Shown: positions 35,066 to 42,975 of the stretch, piece after piece
How positions within the stretch are numbered: position 1 is the first letter of the stretch
Layout of the letters: every line of letters starts with the position of its first letter
Origin: JBHENC01 sp046262295
Lineage (GTDB): Bacteria > Acidobacteriota > Blastocatellia > Pyrinomonadales > Pyrinomonadaceae
Direction: 5' to 3'
DNA: 64,000 bases
Assembly: GCA_046262295.1 (NCBI GenBank)
Contig: JBHENC010000003.1
Coordinates: 310,001 to 374,000, forward strand
Program-made: the position numbers and the translations under genes
The notes under the pieces: model-generated
What the model was told of the DNA's origin: nothing
The model's input: the letters and a program-made list of their open reading frames with translations, nothing else
The model's database searches: none

Positions 35066-36382
35066 ATGTCTTTCCGCAACAAATTTATACTGGTGGTGCT
35101 GTCGGCTTCGCTTGCGCTATATGCGGTGGTCGGCGGCTGGATGTCCACCAACGCCCAGCAGGAGAACAGCCCGGGGCCGCAGTTGCGCATCTTCGAGAGC
35201 GTGCTTCAGCACATTCAGAACGATTATGTAGATGAGCCGAATCTGGATAAGGTTCGCGCGGGCGCGTTGCGCGGTCTGGCTTACGGGCTTGATCCGTACT
35301 CGACATATTTGACGCCCGAGCAGGTGAAAAACTTTCGCCCGGACGAAGGCGGCGCGCGGGCGGGCATCGGCGCAGAGCTTTCGCAGGTGGCCTCGTACCT
35401 GTATGTGATTGCGCCCGTCAAAGGCTCGCCTTCGGAGCAAGCGGGGCTGCGCGCGGGCGACATCATCGAATACATTGACAGCAAAGCAACACACGACATC
35501 TCGCTTTACGATGCGAAGCAACTTTTGAACGGCGCGGCAGGCACAGAAGTGAAACTGCGTGTGCTGCGCGCCAATTCGCGCCCGCTCAACTTGAGCGTCA
35601 AGCGCGGCACATTCAAAGCACCGGCGGCCGAAGCGCGCATGGAAGCGAATCGCACGGGCGTTTTGCGCGTCAACAGTCTGGCCGAAGGCGAAGCGGCGGA
35701 CGTGCGTGCGAAGTTGCAGGAGTTGCAGAAGCTAGGCGCGCAAAAAATCGTGTTGGATTTGCGAAGCGTCGCGGGCGGCTCCCTCAAAGAGGGCGTCAGC
35801 GTCGCCAACTTATTCGTCAAAGACGGCACGCTCGCGCAAACAATTGGACGCGAAAGCAAGATGCTGAAAACCTTCGCGGCCGATCCGGCGGAAACGATTT
35901 TCAGCGGCCCCTTGGTCGCTATTATCGATACGGGCACGGCGGGCGCGGCGGAAGTCGTCGCGTCGGCATTGCTTGAACGCAAACGCGGCGACGTGATCGG
36001 CGAGAAAAGTTTCGGTGCGGGCGTCGAGCAGCAGTTGTTTACGTTGCGCGACGGCGACGGGCTTTTGCTGACGACTATTAAATGGGCGAACGCGAGCGGC
36101 AAGCCGTTTCTCGGCGAAGACCGCGCGCGCTCCGGCGTCACCCCGTCAATCGAGGTCAAGCGACCGGAAGTTGCGGAAGCGATTGATCCGGAATCTTTGA
36201 CCGGCAACGACGACGATGCGGTGACCGCACCCAGACCGCAGGGCGACGCCAAGCGAGACGTTGCGCCGGAGGCCACCGCGCCGAAACAGGCGGCTCCGCC
36301 CGAAGACACGCAACTCAAAAAGGCTCTGGAGTTACTGCGCGATAAACCTGCGACAACCGCCGCCGCACAACGCGCCGGATAA
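35066..36382 (+). CDS. S41/CtpA-like PDZ protein lacking the catalytic Ser-Lys pair
   Basis: A 438-residue exported protein. The start is ATG 35066 because GAGG precedes it and the protein then begins with a signal anchor (FILVVLSASLALYAVVGGWM). A PDZ domain at residues 105-180 contains SEQAGLRAGDIIEYIDSKAT. The tail-specific protease domain follows. In active enzymes the segment reads S-A-S-A-S-E with the middle Ser catalytic, and the Lys lies 25 residues later in FGKG. Here these are TAGAAE (Gly293) and FGAG (Ala318), so both catalytic residues are absent. The overall fold landmarks (DTGTAGAAEVV, GEKSFGAGVEQ) remain. It may be a scaffold or adaptor in the periplasm. The tail is Pro/Ala-rich. 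It is divergent from ruvX-mltG. Confidence 0.85.
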   Translation: MSFRNKFILVVLSASLALYAVVGGWMSTNAQQENSPGPQLRIFESVLQHIQNDYVDEPNLDKVRAGALRGLAYGLDPYSTYLTPEQVKNFRPDEGGARAGIGAELSQVASYLYVIAPVKGSPSEQAGLRAGDIIEYIDSKATHDISLYDAKQLLNGAAGTEVKLRVLRANSRPLNLSVKRGTFKAPAAEARMEANRTGVLRVNSLAEGEAADVRAKLQELQKLGAQKIVLDLRSVAGGSLKEGVSVANLFVKDGTLAQTIGRESKMLKTFAADPAETIFSGPLVAIIDTGTAGAAEVVASALLERKRGDVIGEKSFGAGVEQQLFTLRDGDGLLLTTIKWANASGKPFLGEDRARSGVTPSIEVKRPEVAEAIDPESLTGNDDDAVTAPRPQGDAKRDVAPEATAPKQAAPPEDTQLKKALELLRDKPATTAAAQRAG

Positions 36383-36530
36383 ATTTGCCGCGAGGCATTT
36401 TATACGCGAGAGAGAAGAGGCCGGAATCGGGTGCTTTTGGCATTGCGCTTGATCCGGCCTTTACTCTTTAATGGGAATGAATTTTTGGCGCGATGCGCGA
36501 GTTTAATTATTTTCCGTCAAGCGATATGTT

Positions 36531-36935
36531 GTGCAGCACCTAACATCTACAACAAAAGTCTTAGTGGTAGACGACGAAGCGGACATACGATTGATGTTCG
36601 AGCTTTTTCTGCGCCAGGCAGGTTACGAGGTAGTAACGGCGGGGACGGCGCAGCAGGCGCTTGTCGCCGCGCAGACGGAGAATTTCGGCGTGGTGATTTC
36701 CGATATCGGAATGCCGAAGATGGACGGCTACCAGCTCGCCGCCGCGTTGCGCCGACTGCCCGCTTACGAAAACGTGCCGCTCATCGCCGTCACAGGCTTC
36801 GTCGAATTCATCAACCGCGAACGCGCCCTCAGCGCAGGCTTTAATGAGCACCTTACAAAGCCTGTTAATCTGGAATCCCTTCTCAGATTGATTAAGCGAA
36901 TACAACGCAATTCTCTAGACCGGCAAACATCCTGA
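36531..36935 (+). CDS. Single-domain response regulator
   Basis: A 134-residue receiver domain with all key residues: VLVVDDEADIR (acidic pair), VVISDIGMPKMDGYQLA (phospho-Asp), IAVTGF (Thr) and HLTKPVN (Lys). No output domain. It is therefore a CheY-like or SpoIIAA-type messenger that acts through protein contacts. The start is GTG 36531. It lies between the S41-like gene and the convergent carboxylase gene, with no kinase nearby. Confidence 0.88.
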   Translation: MQHLTSTTKVLVVDDEADIRLMFELFLRQAGYEVVTAGTAQQALVAAQTENFGVVISDIGMPKMDGYQLAAALRRLPAYENVPLIAVTGFVEFINRERALSAGFNEHLTKPVNLESLLRLIKRIQRNSLDRQTS

Positions 36936-36969
36936 CCTGCCCACGTTGGCCGCTCTATCATGCAAAAGC

Positions 36970-38544
36970 TCATAGCGGAATGTTACCGTGCTTTTTCGGC
37001 GGATTCGTGTCGCGCTTGTTTTCCAGAAGTTTGAGCGCGCGGATTAATTTGGGGCGCGTCTGTGCGGGTTCGATGACTTCGTCTATAAAGCCGCGTTCGG
37101 CGGCGACGTAGGGGTTGGCGAACTTTTCTTCAAACTCCTTGACGCGCGCCCGCCGCGCCGTTTCCGCGTCGTCCGCTTCGCTGATTTCGCGGCGGTAGAG
37201 GACGCCGACCGCGCCTTCCGCGCCCATCACGGCGATCTCTGCAGTAGGCCACGCGAAGTTGATGTCCGTGCGGATGTGCTTGGACGCCATCACGCAGTAG
37301 GCTCCGCCGTAAGCTTTGCGCGTGATGACGGTAATTTTCGGGACGGTGGCTTCGGCGAAAGCGTATAGCAGTTTTGCGCCGTGACGAATAATGCCGCCGT
37401 GCTCCTGCGCGACACCCGGCAAAAAGCCCGGTACATCTTCAAAGGTAATGAGCGGGATGTTGAAGCAGTCGCAGAAACGCACGAACCGCGCGGCCTTAAC
37501 CGAAGCATCTATATCCAAAACTCCCGCGAGATAGGCGGGCTGGTTGGCGACGATGCCGACGGGCGCACCGTCAAGCCGCGCGAAGCCGACGACGATGTTC
37601 GGCGCGTACAGCTCATGGACTTCAAAAAAATAGTTGTCGTCCACCACTTCGTTAATTACCTCGCGTATGTCGTAAGGCTGGTTGGAAGCTTCCGGCACGA
37701 GTGTGTTTAGTTTCATTTCAGCACGATCAATCGGATCACTTGAGGCGAGGCGCGGGGCATCGTCCATGTTGTTCGACGGCAGGAAAGAGAGAAGCTCGCG
37801 CACGAGTCTTAGCGCGTGTTCGTCCGTATCGGCGGCGAAGTGTGCGACGCCGCTTGTGCGGTTGTGCGCGACGGCTCCGCCTAACTCTTCCTTCGTGACA
37901 TCTTCGTGCGTGACGGTCTTAATTACGTCCGGGCCTGTGATGAACATATAGGAAGTGTCTTTGACCATCACGTTGAAATCCGTGATCGCGGGACTATAAA
38001 CCGCGCCGCCCGCACATGGCCCCATGATGCAACTGATTTGCGGGACGACGCCGGAAGCTAAAGTGTTGCGTAGAAAAATATCCGCGTAGCCGCCCAAGCT
38101 CACGACGCCTTCCTGTATGCGCGCGCCGCCGGAATCGTTGAGGCCGACGATGGGCGCGCCGACTTTCATCGCCAAGTCCATCACTTTGCAAATCTTTGCG
38201 GCGTGCGTCTCCGAGAGCGAGCCGCCGAAGACCGTGAAATCCTGTGCGAAGACGAAGACGCGGCGGCCGTCAACGAGGCCGTGACCCGTCACGACGCCGT
38301 CGCCTGCATAGAGTTGTTTGTCCAAATCGAAATCGCGCGAGCGATGGACGACGAATTTATCGAACTCCTCGAAGGAATTTTCGTCGAGCAGAAATTCGAT
38401 GCGCTCGCGGGCCGTCATCTTTCCGGCGGCGTGCTGCCTTTCGACGCGGGCGTGACCGCCGCCCGCCGTTGCCTCCGCCAGCCGTTTTTGGAGGCGTGCG
38501 AGTTTCGTGTCGTCCGTCGCGGTCTGTTTTTGCGTAGTAGCCAT
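36970..38544 (-). CDS. Acyl-CoA (propionyl-CoA-type) carboxylase beta subunit
   Basis: A 524-residue carboxyltransferase of the PccB/MmdA family, which transfers carboxyl from biotin to propionyl- or acetyl-CoA. It has two crotonase-like halves. Oxyanion motifs are LNDSGGARIQEGVVSLGGY and GPCAGGAVYSPAITDF in the N-half, and KAYGGAYCVMASK in the C-half. The C-terminus ENKRDTNPPKKHGNIPL matches the conserved KHGNIPL ending. I start it at ATG 38544; a TTG 36 bases upstream is less likely. The biotin-carboxylase subunit is not in the window. An ABC permease gene ends 46 bases upstream of it. Confidence 0.92.
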   Translation of the reverse strand: MATTQKQTATDDTKLARLQKRLAEATAGGGHARVERQHAAGKMTARERIEFLLDENSFEEFDKFVVHRSRDFDLDKQLYAGDGVVTGHGLVDGRRVFVFAQDFTVFGGSLSETHAAKICKVMDLAMKVGAPIVGLNDSGGARIQEGVVSLGGYADIFLRNTLASGVVPQISCIMGPCAGGAVYSPAITDFNVMVKDTSYMFITGPDVIKTVTHEDVTKEELGGAVAHNRTSGVAHFAADTDEHALRLVRELLSFLPSNNMDDAPRLASSDPIDRAEMKLNTLVPEASNQPYDIREVINEVVDDNYFFEVHELYAPNIVVGFARLDGAPVGIVANQPAYLAGVLDIDASVKAARFVRFCDCFNIPLITFEDVPGFLPGVAQEHGGIIRHGAKLLYAFAEATVPKITVITRKAYGGAYCVMASKHIRTDINFAWPTAEIAVMGAEGAVGVLYRREISEADDAETARRARVKEFEEKFANPYVAAERGFIDEVIEPAQTRPKLIRALKLLENKRDTNPPKKHGNIPL

Positions 38545-38590
38545 AAATAAGTTTCCCGAAGAAGTTTTCCAGAGAATCAAGCGCCGTTAA

Positions 38591-39433
38591 TTACACGACC
38601 ATACGGCGACGCAAGCAACGCATCGCCCACTCTACAAAAAGAAGCGCGGTGATGGAAAGGTAAAAAAGCTCGAGTAGATGGCGGGCGGCGAAGGTGCCGG
38701 TCAGTCCGGCGCGCGCCAGATCAATCGCGCTCGTGACGGGAATCATCCATGCGAGCAGTCGCAACGCGGGCGGCAAAGCCTCCAGCGGAAACCATGCGCC
38801 GCACAGAAAGATCGCCGAAAAGTAGATCGCCAGATACAGATTGAAGTTGTCTATATCATGTATATGCGCGGTGATACCTAAGGAGAGTCCGGCGATAAAA
38901 AAGCTGCCCAGGATCAAGGGAAGCGGAACCAGCACGGCGTAGAAAGAAGTGGCCGCGCCGAAGGCGACGAGCACCATGAGAATAACGAAAGCATCAATCG
39001 CGGCCTTCGTGACAGCCCAGCAGATTTCCGCGAAGGCGAGCGATTCCGCGTCAACGGGTGTCGAGAGAATCGCGTCGTAAGTTGATTGGTAGACCATACG
39101 AAAGTAAGAGCCGTAGGTGGTTTCAAAAAGCGCGCGCGAGACGACCGTAAAGGCGAGCACGCCCGCGCCGACGAAAGAGAGATACGGCACGCCTTCGACC
39201 TGCGACGCGATTAAAGACCCGACGCCCCAGCCGAACGCGAAGATCATAAAAAAAGGTTCGATCAAAGGCGCGGCCAACTCCATTTTCCACAGACGCAAAT
39301 AAACATCCAGATTCCTGCGCCAGACGCTCCACGCATCGCGCAGATTGACGCGGCGGAAAGCCCACGCGCGCCGCTCGTCAGGGTCGTTCATAAACTGCGT
39401 AGAGCTTTGTTCCAACGTCTCGCGCATCGTCAT
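38591..39433 (-). CDS. ABC-2 type transporter permease
   Basis: A 280-residue protein with six transmembrane helices of the NodJ/DrrB type (for example ELAAPLIEPFFMIFAFGWGV and LIASQVEGVPYLSFVGAGVL). The region near residue 95-130 (TYGSYFRMVYQSTYDAILST) is the usual cytoplasmic coupling loop. With the ATPase at 39953-40873 it would form an exporter, perhaps for lipid-linked sugars or drugs. Its ATG overlaps the stop of the DUF402 gene (TGATG), a tight translational coupling. Confidence 0.85.
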   Translation of the reverse strand: MTMRETLEQSSTQFMNDPDERRAWAFRRVNLRDAWSVWRRNLDVYLRLWKMELAAPLIEPFFMIFAFGWGVGSLIASQVEGVPYLSFVGAGVLAFTVVSRALFETTYGSYFRMVYQSTYDAILSTPVDAESLAFAEICWAVTKAAIDAFVILMVLVAFGAATSFYAVLVPLPLILGSFFIAGLSLGITAHIHDIDNFNLYLAIYFSAIFLCGAWFPLEALPPALRLLAWMIPVTSAIDLARAGLTGTFAARHLLELFYLSITALLFVEWAMRCLRRRMVV

Positions 39434-39963
39434 CAATTTTCGTTAAAAGGGAAGCCGCGTGCTTCGATCAATTCGATCAATTCACGGAGCGCACGCCGCG
39501 CGGCCTGTTGCAATGACGCCGGATACTTATAGCGCGCGGCGTTGGCGGCGAACTCGTCTTCGTCAAGCACCGTATAGGAGAAGTCCGGCGCAACCAGCAC
39601 GTCTATGTCCAGATCAACGTAGGTAAGCACTTGATCCGCGAAAGAGGGTGGTTGATTGATGTTGCAGTAAAAGTTTCGCAGTTCGCCGCCGGGCGCACTG
39701 AAGCGAAAAATGTTATACGGGCGATCCAGCCAGTAGTATTCCGTGCTCTGTGTGCCGCGCTCGATTGTGCCGAGCAATTTGTGATGAATTGTTTCGGCAA
39801 ACTCGGCATCGAAGACAAGCAACTCGCCGGTGCGTCGCGTTAGGCGCGCGTGCCACTGGCGATGCACCGCGCCGTCGAACTTACAGGCGCGGATAATTGT
39901 TTGTTCGGGCGCAGTGTTTACTGCCTGCACAGACGCCGCTTGCTGTTCGAGACTACTCTTCAT
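39433..39963 (-). CDS. DUF402-family protein inside an ABC operon
   Basis: A 176-residue protein of the DUF402 (FomD/YgaC-like) family. Characteristic segments are WLDRPYNIFRFSAPGGELRN, then FYCNINQPPSF and TYVDLDIDVLVAPDFSYTVL with the acidic metal-binding cluster DEDEF. FomD hydrolyses a nucleotidyl-phosphonate in fosfomycin synthesis, and other members act on nucleoside diphosphates. The start is ATG 39963, overlapping the ATPase gene by 11 bases; its own stop overlaps the permease start. Being wedged between the ATPase and permease suggests a role linked to that exporter, but which one is unknown. Confidence 0.82.
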   Translation of the reverse strand: MKSSLEQQAASVQAVNTAPEQTIIRACKFDGAVHRQWHARLTRRTGELLVFDAEFAETIHHKLLGTIERGTQSTEYYWLDRPYNIFRFSAPGGELRNFYCNINQPPSFADQVLTYVDLDIDVLVAPDFSYTVLDEDEFAANAARYKYPASLQQAARRALRELIELIEARGFPFNEN

Positions 39964-40873
39964 CTTCGTGCGAGCCGACGAGTTGGAGAAACACATCTTC
40001 CAGATTGGAGGGGCGAAGCAGCACGCGGCTGTCCGCAAAATCTTTCATCAGCGGCGCGAGGAGTTCCGGCGACGCGGCGAAATAGAAATGCGCGCCGTTG
40101 CGCTTGACGGCGGCGATTTCCGCCCGTGTCGCGCGCAACGGAAGCGCCGACGCATCGCGCACTTCGAGGGCGTAGCGCGAAACTTTTTGATGAACCAGTT
40201 CGCGCGGCGCGCCGGTCGCTAAAATCTTTCCGCGATCCATTACCAGCAAACGCTCGCAAAGCTTTTCCGCTTCTTCCATGTAATGTGTGGAGAGCACGAT
40301 GGTGATGCCGCCGGTGCGTCGCAACTCTTCCATGCGCTGCCAGATTTCCTGTCGCACTTGCGGGTCTAAGCCCGTTGTCGGTTCGTCCAGCACGAGCATA
40401 CGCGGTTTATGTAGCAGAGCGCGCGCGATCATCAAACGCCGCTTCATGCCGCCCGATAGTTGCTCTATGCGCGAGGTTGCACGACGTTCCAAGTTGACGA
40501 ATTTCAGCAACTCGCTACTGCGTTCGAGAGCTTCGGCGCGCGACAGGCGGAAGTAGCGTGCCTGCACCAGCAGATTGTCGCGCACGTTCAAGTCCGGGTC
40601 TAAATTGTTTTCCTGCGGCACAACGCCGATGCAGGAGCGGACGCGGCGGGCGGCACAGTTAACATCCAAGCCTTCGACAAAAAGTTGTCCGGCGGTGGGC
40701 GGCGTGCGGCACGCGATCATGCGCATCGTGGTTGATTTGCCAGCACCGTTGGGGCCGAGCAAGCCGTAAGCTTCGCCGCGTCGCACCGTAAAGGAGATGC
40801 CGGAAACGGCGGGACGCGACTCGTAAACTTTCGTCAATTCGTGTGCGCTGACGACGTGCTCTTCTGATGTCAT
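39953..40873 (-). CDS. ABC transporter ATP-binding protein (NodI/DrrA type)
   Basis: A 306-residue ATPase. Walker A is GLLGPNGAGKSTTMRMI, the signature is IEQLSGGMKRRLMIARALL, Walker B is MLVLDEPTTGLD, and the switch His is LSTHYMEEAE. The last 80 residues form the C-terminal domain seen in drug/oligosaccharide exporters (ALEVRDASALPLRATRAEIA). It heads an operon with the DUF402 gene and the ABC-2 permease, all overlapping. Confidence 0.92.
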   Translation of the reverse strand: MTSEEHVVSAHELTKVYESRPAVSGISFTVRRGEAYGLLGPNGAGKSTTMRMIACRTPPTAGQLFVEGLDVNCAARRVRSCIGVVPQENNLDPDLNVRDNLLVQARYFRLSRAEALERSSELLKFVNLERRATSRIEQLSGGMKRRLMIARALLHKPRMLVLDEPTTGLDPQVRQEIWQRMEELRRTGGITIVLSTHYMEEAEKLCERLLVMDRGKILATGAPRELVHQKVSRYALEVRDASALPLRATRAEIAAVKRNGAHFYFAASPELLAPLMKDFADSRVLLRPSNLEDVFLQLVGSHEDEE

Positions 40874-40897
40874 TGGAAAGCTCGGCGCAAGAACGAC

Positions 40898-41689
40898 TCA
40901 CACACTCGCGCGGCGAACGGGATTTCGTAAAACGCCGATATTTTCGATTTCGATTTCGACAACATCGCCGTCGCTTAATTTGGAAACTCCGGCGGGCGTC
41001 CCTGTGGCGATCAAATCGCCGGGCACAAGCGTCATCACGCGGGAGATGTAGCGCACGATCTCTGCGACGGAAAAGATCATCGCTGAAGTGCGAGATTGCT
41101 GTTTAATCGAAGCGTTGACGCGCGTCGTCAGCGAGAGGTCTGAAGCATCAATGCCTGTGACGATAAAGGGGCCGACGGGACAGAATGTGTCGAAGGATTT
41201 GGCGCGTGTAAACTGTACATCCCTGCGTTGCAGATCGCGCGCCGTCACGTCGTTGCAAATCGTGTAGCCGAAAACATAAGCGAGCGGATCAGCACTCTCG
41301 GCGAGATTCTTCGCCATGCGTCCGATAACGACGGCGAGTTCACCTTCATGTTCGACTTGGTCGGATTGCGCGGGCAATTCGATGGCCTCACCGGGAGCGA
41401 TGATAGATGAAGGCGGCTTGAGAAAGAGAAGTGGTTCGGGCGGCAGCGGGTTGCCGAGTTCGGCGGCGTGCTCTTTATAGTTGCGCCCGACGCAAACGAT
41501 TTTAGTGGGCGAGACAGGCGCAAGCAGGCGTACTTGCGAAAGTTGTAAGAGTTCGTTGCCGGTGCGCAACTCGCCCGCGAAAAGATCGTCCGAGATGATC
41601 GGGCGTAGAACCGTTTCCGGTGCGGTTTCGTCAAGCAGTCCGTAGCGCGGGGAAGCATTGTTTTCGTTTACAAAGCGACAGATTTTCAT
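40898..41689 (-). CDS. Fumarylacetoacetate hydrolase-family protein
   Basis: A 263-residue enzyme starting MKICRFVNENNASPRYGLLD, the N-terminal domain common in this family, with an upstream in-frame ATG at 41713 as alternative. The catalytic half has IVCVGRNYKEHAAELGN, metal ligands VEHEGELAVVIGR (Glu-x-Glu) and YTICNDVTARDLQ (Asp), and LIATGTPAGVSKLSDGDVV. Members hydrolyse or decarboxylate beta-diketo acids and acylpyruvates (2-hydroxyhepta-2,4-diene-1,7-dioate isomerase or oxaloacetate decarboxylase types). The precise substrate is not evident. Confidence 0.88.
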   Translation of the reverse strand: MKICRFVNENNASPRYGLLDETAPETVLRPIISDDLFAGELRTGNELLQLSQVRLLAPVSPTKIVCVGRNYKEHAAELGNPLPPEPLLFLKPPSSIIAPGEAIELPAQSDQVEHEGELAVVIGRMAKNLAESADPLAYVFGYTICNDVTARDLQRRDVQFTRAKSFDTFCPVGPFIVTGIDASDLSLTTRVNASIKQQSRTSAMIFSVAEIVRYISRVMTLVPGDLIATGTPAGVSKLSDGDVVEIEIENIGVLRNPVRRASV

Positions 41690-41718
41690 AAGCGTTCGAT
41701 TTTCATAAGACATACGAG

Positions 41719-42798
41719 CTAAGGAACGGTTTCGCTGACGACTTCGGAGGGCGCGCTGACATTGCCTGCGGTGTCCGTCGCGGTCAGGTAGTAGTAATAT
41801 TTTTTGCCTTCTTCGACGGTCTCATCCTGAAAAGTCGTGCGCGTCAAAAGCGTTTTCGTGAGTTTCGTCCAACTCTCTTTCGGCGTGTTCGGATCGAGCG
41901 TGCGATAGACTGTATAGCCTGCGACATCGCGCTCCGGGTTGGCCGGGAAAAAGAGGGACAAACGATTGGGCGCGGCGGCGACGGTGATCGAAGCGGGCGC
42001 GGAAGGCGAAAACACATCGCGCGGCGTGATGCTCACGACATTCGAGTTGAGGCTCTCGACCTGGGCACCGCCCGTGCCGAGCGAAACCGAGCGCAGCACA
42101 TAATCGTACTGCTCGCCGAAACGAAAATCCTTGTCCGCGTAAGTGTTCGCGGTAATCAAACTTTTATTGACGGGGGATTGTCCCGGCGCGTTTTGCGATT
42201 TCCCGCTACGATAAAGATTATAGCCGAGAAGATTGACGGGCGTGGAATTGTCTATATTGGCGGCGGGCGGTTGCCAGCTCAACTTGACGGCTGTTTCTGT
42301 GGCCTGCGGCGCAAGCAGGGCGGGTGGGGCGGCGATGCGCGTCGCGGGTTCGATTAAAAGAAAGTTAGAGAAGGCGGCGCGTTGGCCGTTGGCGTTGGCG
42401 TAGCGCAGTGCATAGCGCAGACGAACGGGCGCGCCCGCAAATTCGAGCGTGTCGGTGTAAGTAAGCGTTTCGCCGCCCGCGCGGATCGCTTCGTCGTCAA
42501 CGGAGCCGATTAGTGTTGAGCGGCGCGAAAATTCCTCTTCGGTGAGAGGCAGCGGCGCAGCAGGATTTTCCGCGAGACGATAGACGTCTATACGGCGAAT
42601 GCTTTGCACGCTCGCGTCGGAAGCGTTGCGTTGCGGGGCAGGCCAATTGAGAATCACTTGATTGCCGCGTTGCGCGCCGGAGAGCAGCTCCGTGCGTTGC
42701 GGTATGCGCTCGACGGGCGGCAAAGGTGGACGCCGTTTGCCGCACGCGGTCGAGAGCAGGCAGGCAGCCGTCAGCAGCAGCGCCGCCGACGTGCTCAT
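41719..42798 (-). CDS. Lipoprotein with fibronectin type III domains
   Basis: A 359-residue exported lipoprotein. The start is ATG 42798, which gives a signal peptide ending in a lipobox (LLSTAC before GKRRPPLPP). The Cys-Gly-Lys...Pro-Leu-Pro-Pro context resembles LptM-like lipoproteins. Three FN3-like beta sandwiches follow, with strands VILNWPAPQRNASD, VKLSWQPPAANI and RLSLFFPANPERDVAGYTVY, the last two having the family's YxxYR pattern. It is likely on the periplasmic face of a membrane. A longer frame to 42945 adds an unlikely 49-residue lead. Confidence 0.8.
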   Translation of the reverse strand: MSTSAALLLTAACLLSTACGKRRPPLPPVERIPQRTELLSGAQRGNQVILNWPAPQRNASDASVQSIRRIDVYRLAENPAAPLPLTEEEFSRRSTLIGSVDDEAIRAGGETLTYTDTLEFAGAPVRLRYALRYANANGQRAAFSNFLLIEPATRIAAPPALLAPQATETAVKLSWQPPAANIDNSTPVNLLGYNLYRSGKSQNAPGQSPVNKSLITANTYADKDFRFGEQYDYVLRSVSLGTGGAQVESLNSNVVSITPRDVFSPSAPASITVAAAPNRLSLFFPANPERDVAGYTVYRTLDPNTPKESWTKLTKTLLTRTTFQDETVEEGKKYYYYLTATDTAGNVSAPSEVVSETVP

Positions 42799-42975
42799 TC
42801 TCAAAAAAGCGTAACGTCGTGAACTGTGTATGAAGAGAACGGCAGACGCGCACGAACATCTCGGCACAGAAGCGCGCGGCGACAGACGAAGCGATGAATC
42901 AAAGTGTGATTTCACAAAGGTAGCTAAGGGGCGACGATTAATCACAGAAAGTAGTTACTGAACGCGACGATGCGT

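Noticed and set aside
35506..36318. 270-codon minus-strand frame opposite the S41-like gene
   Set aside because: It is a Ser/Ala-rich shadow of a strongly supported gene with no recognisable domain.
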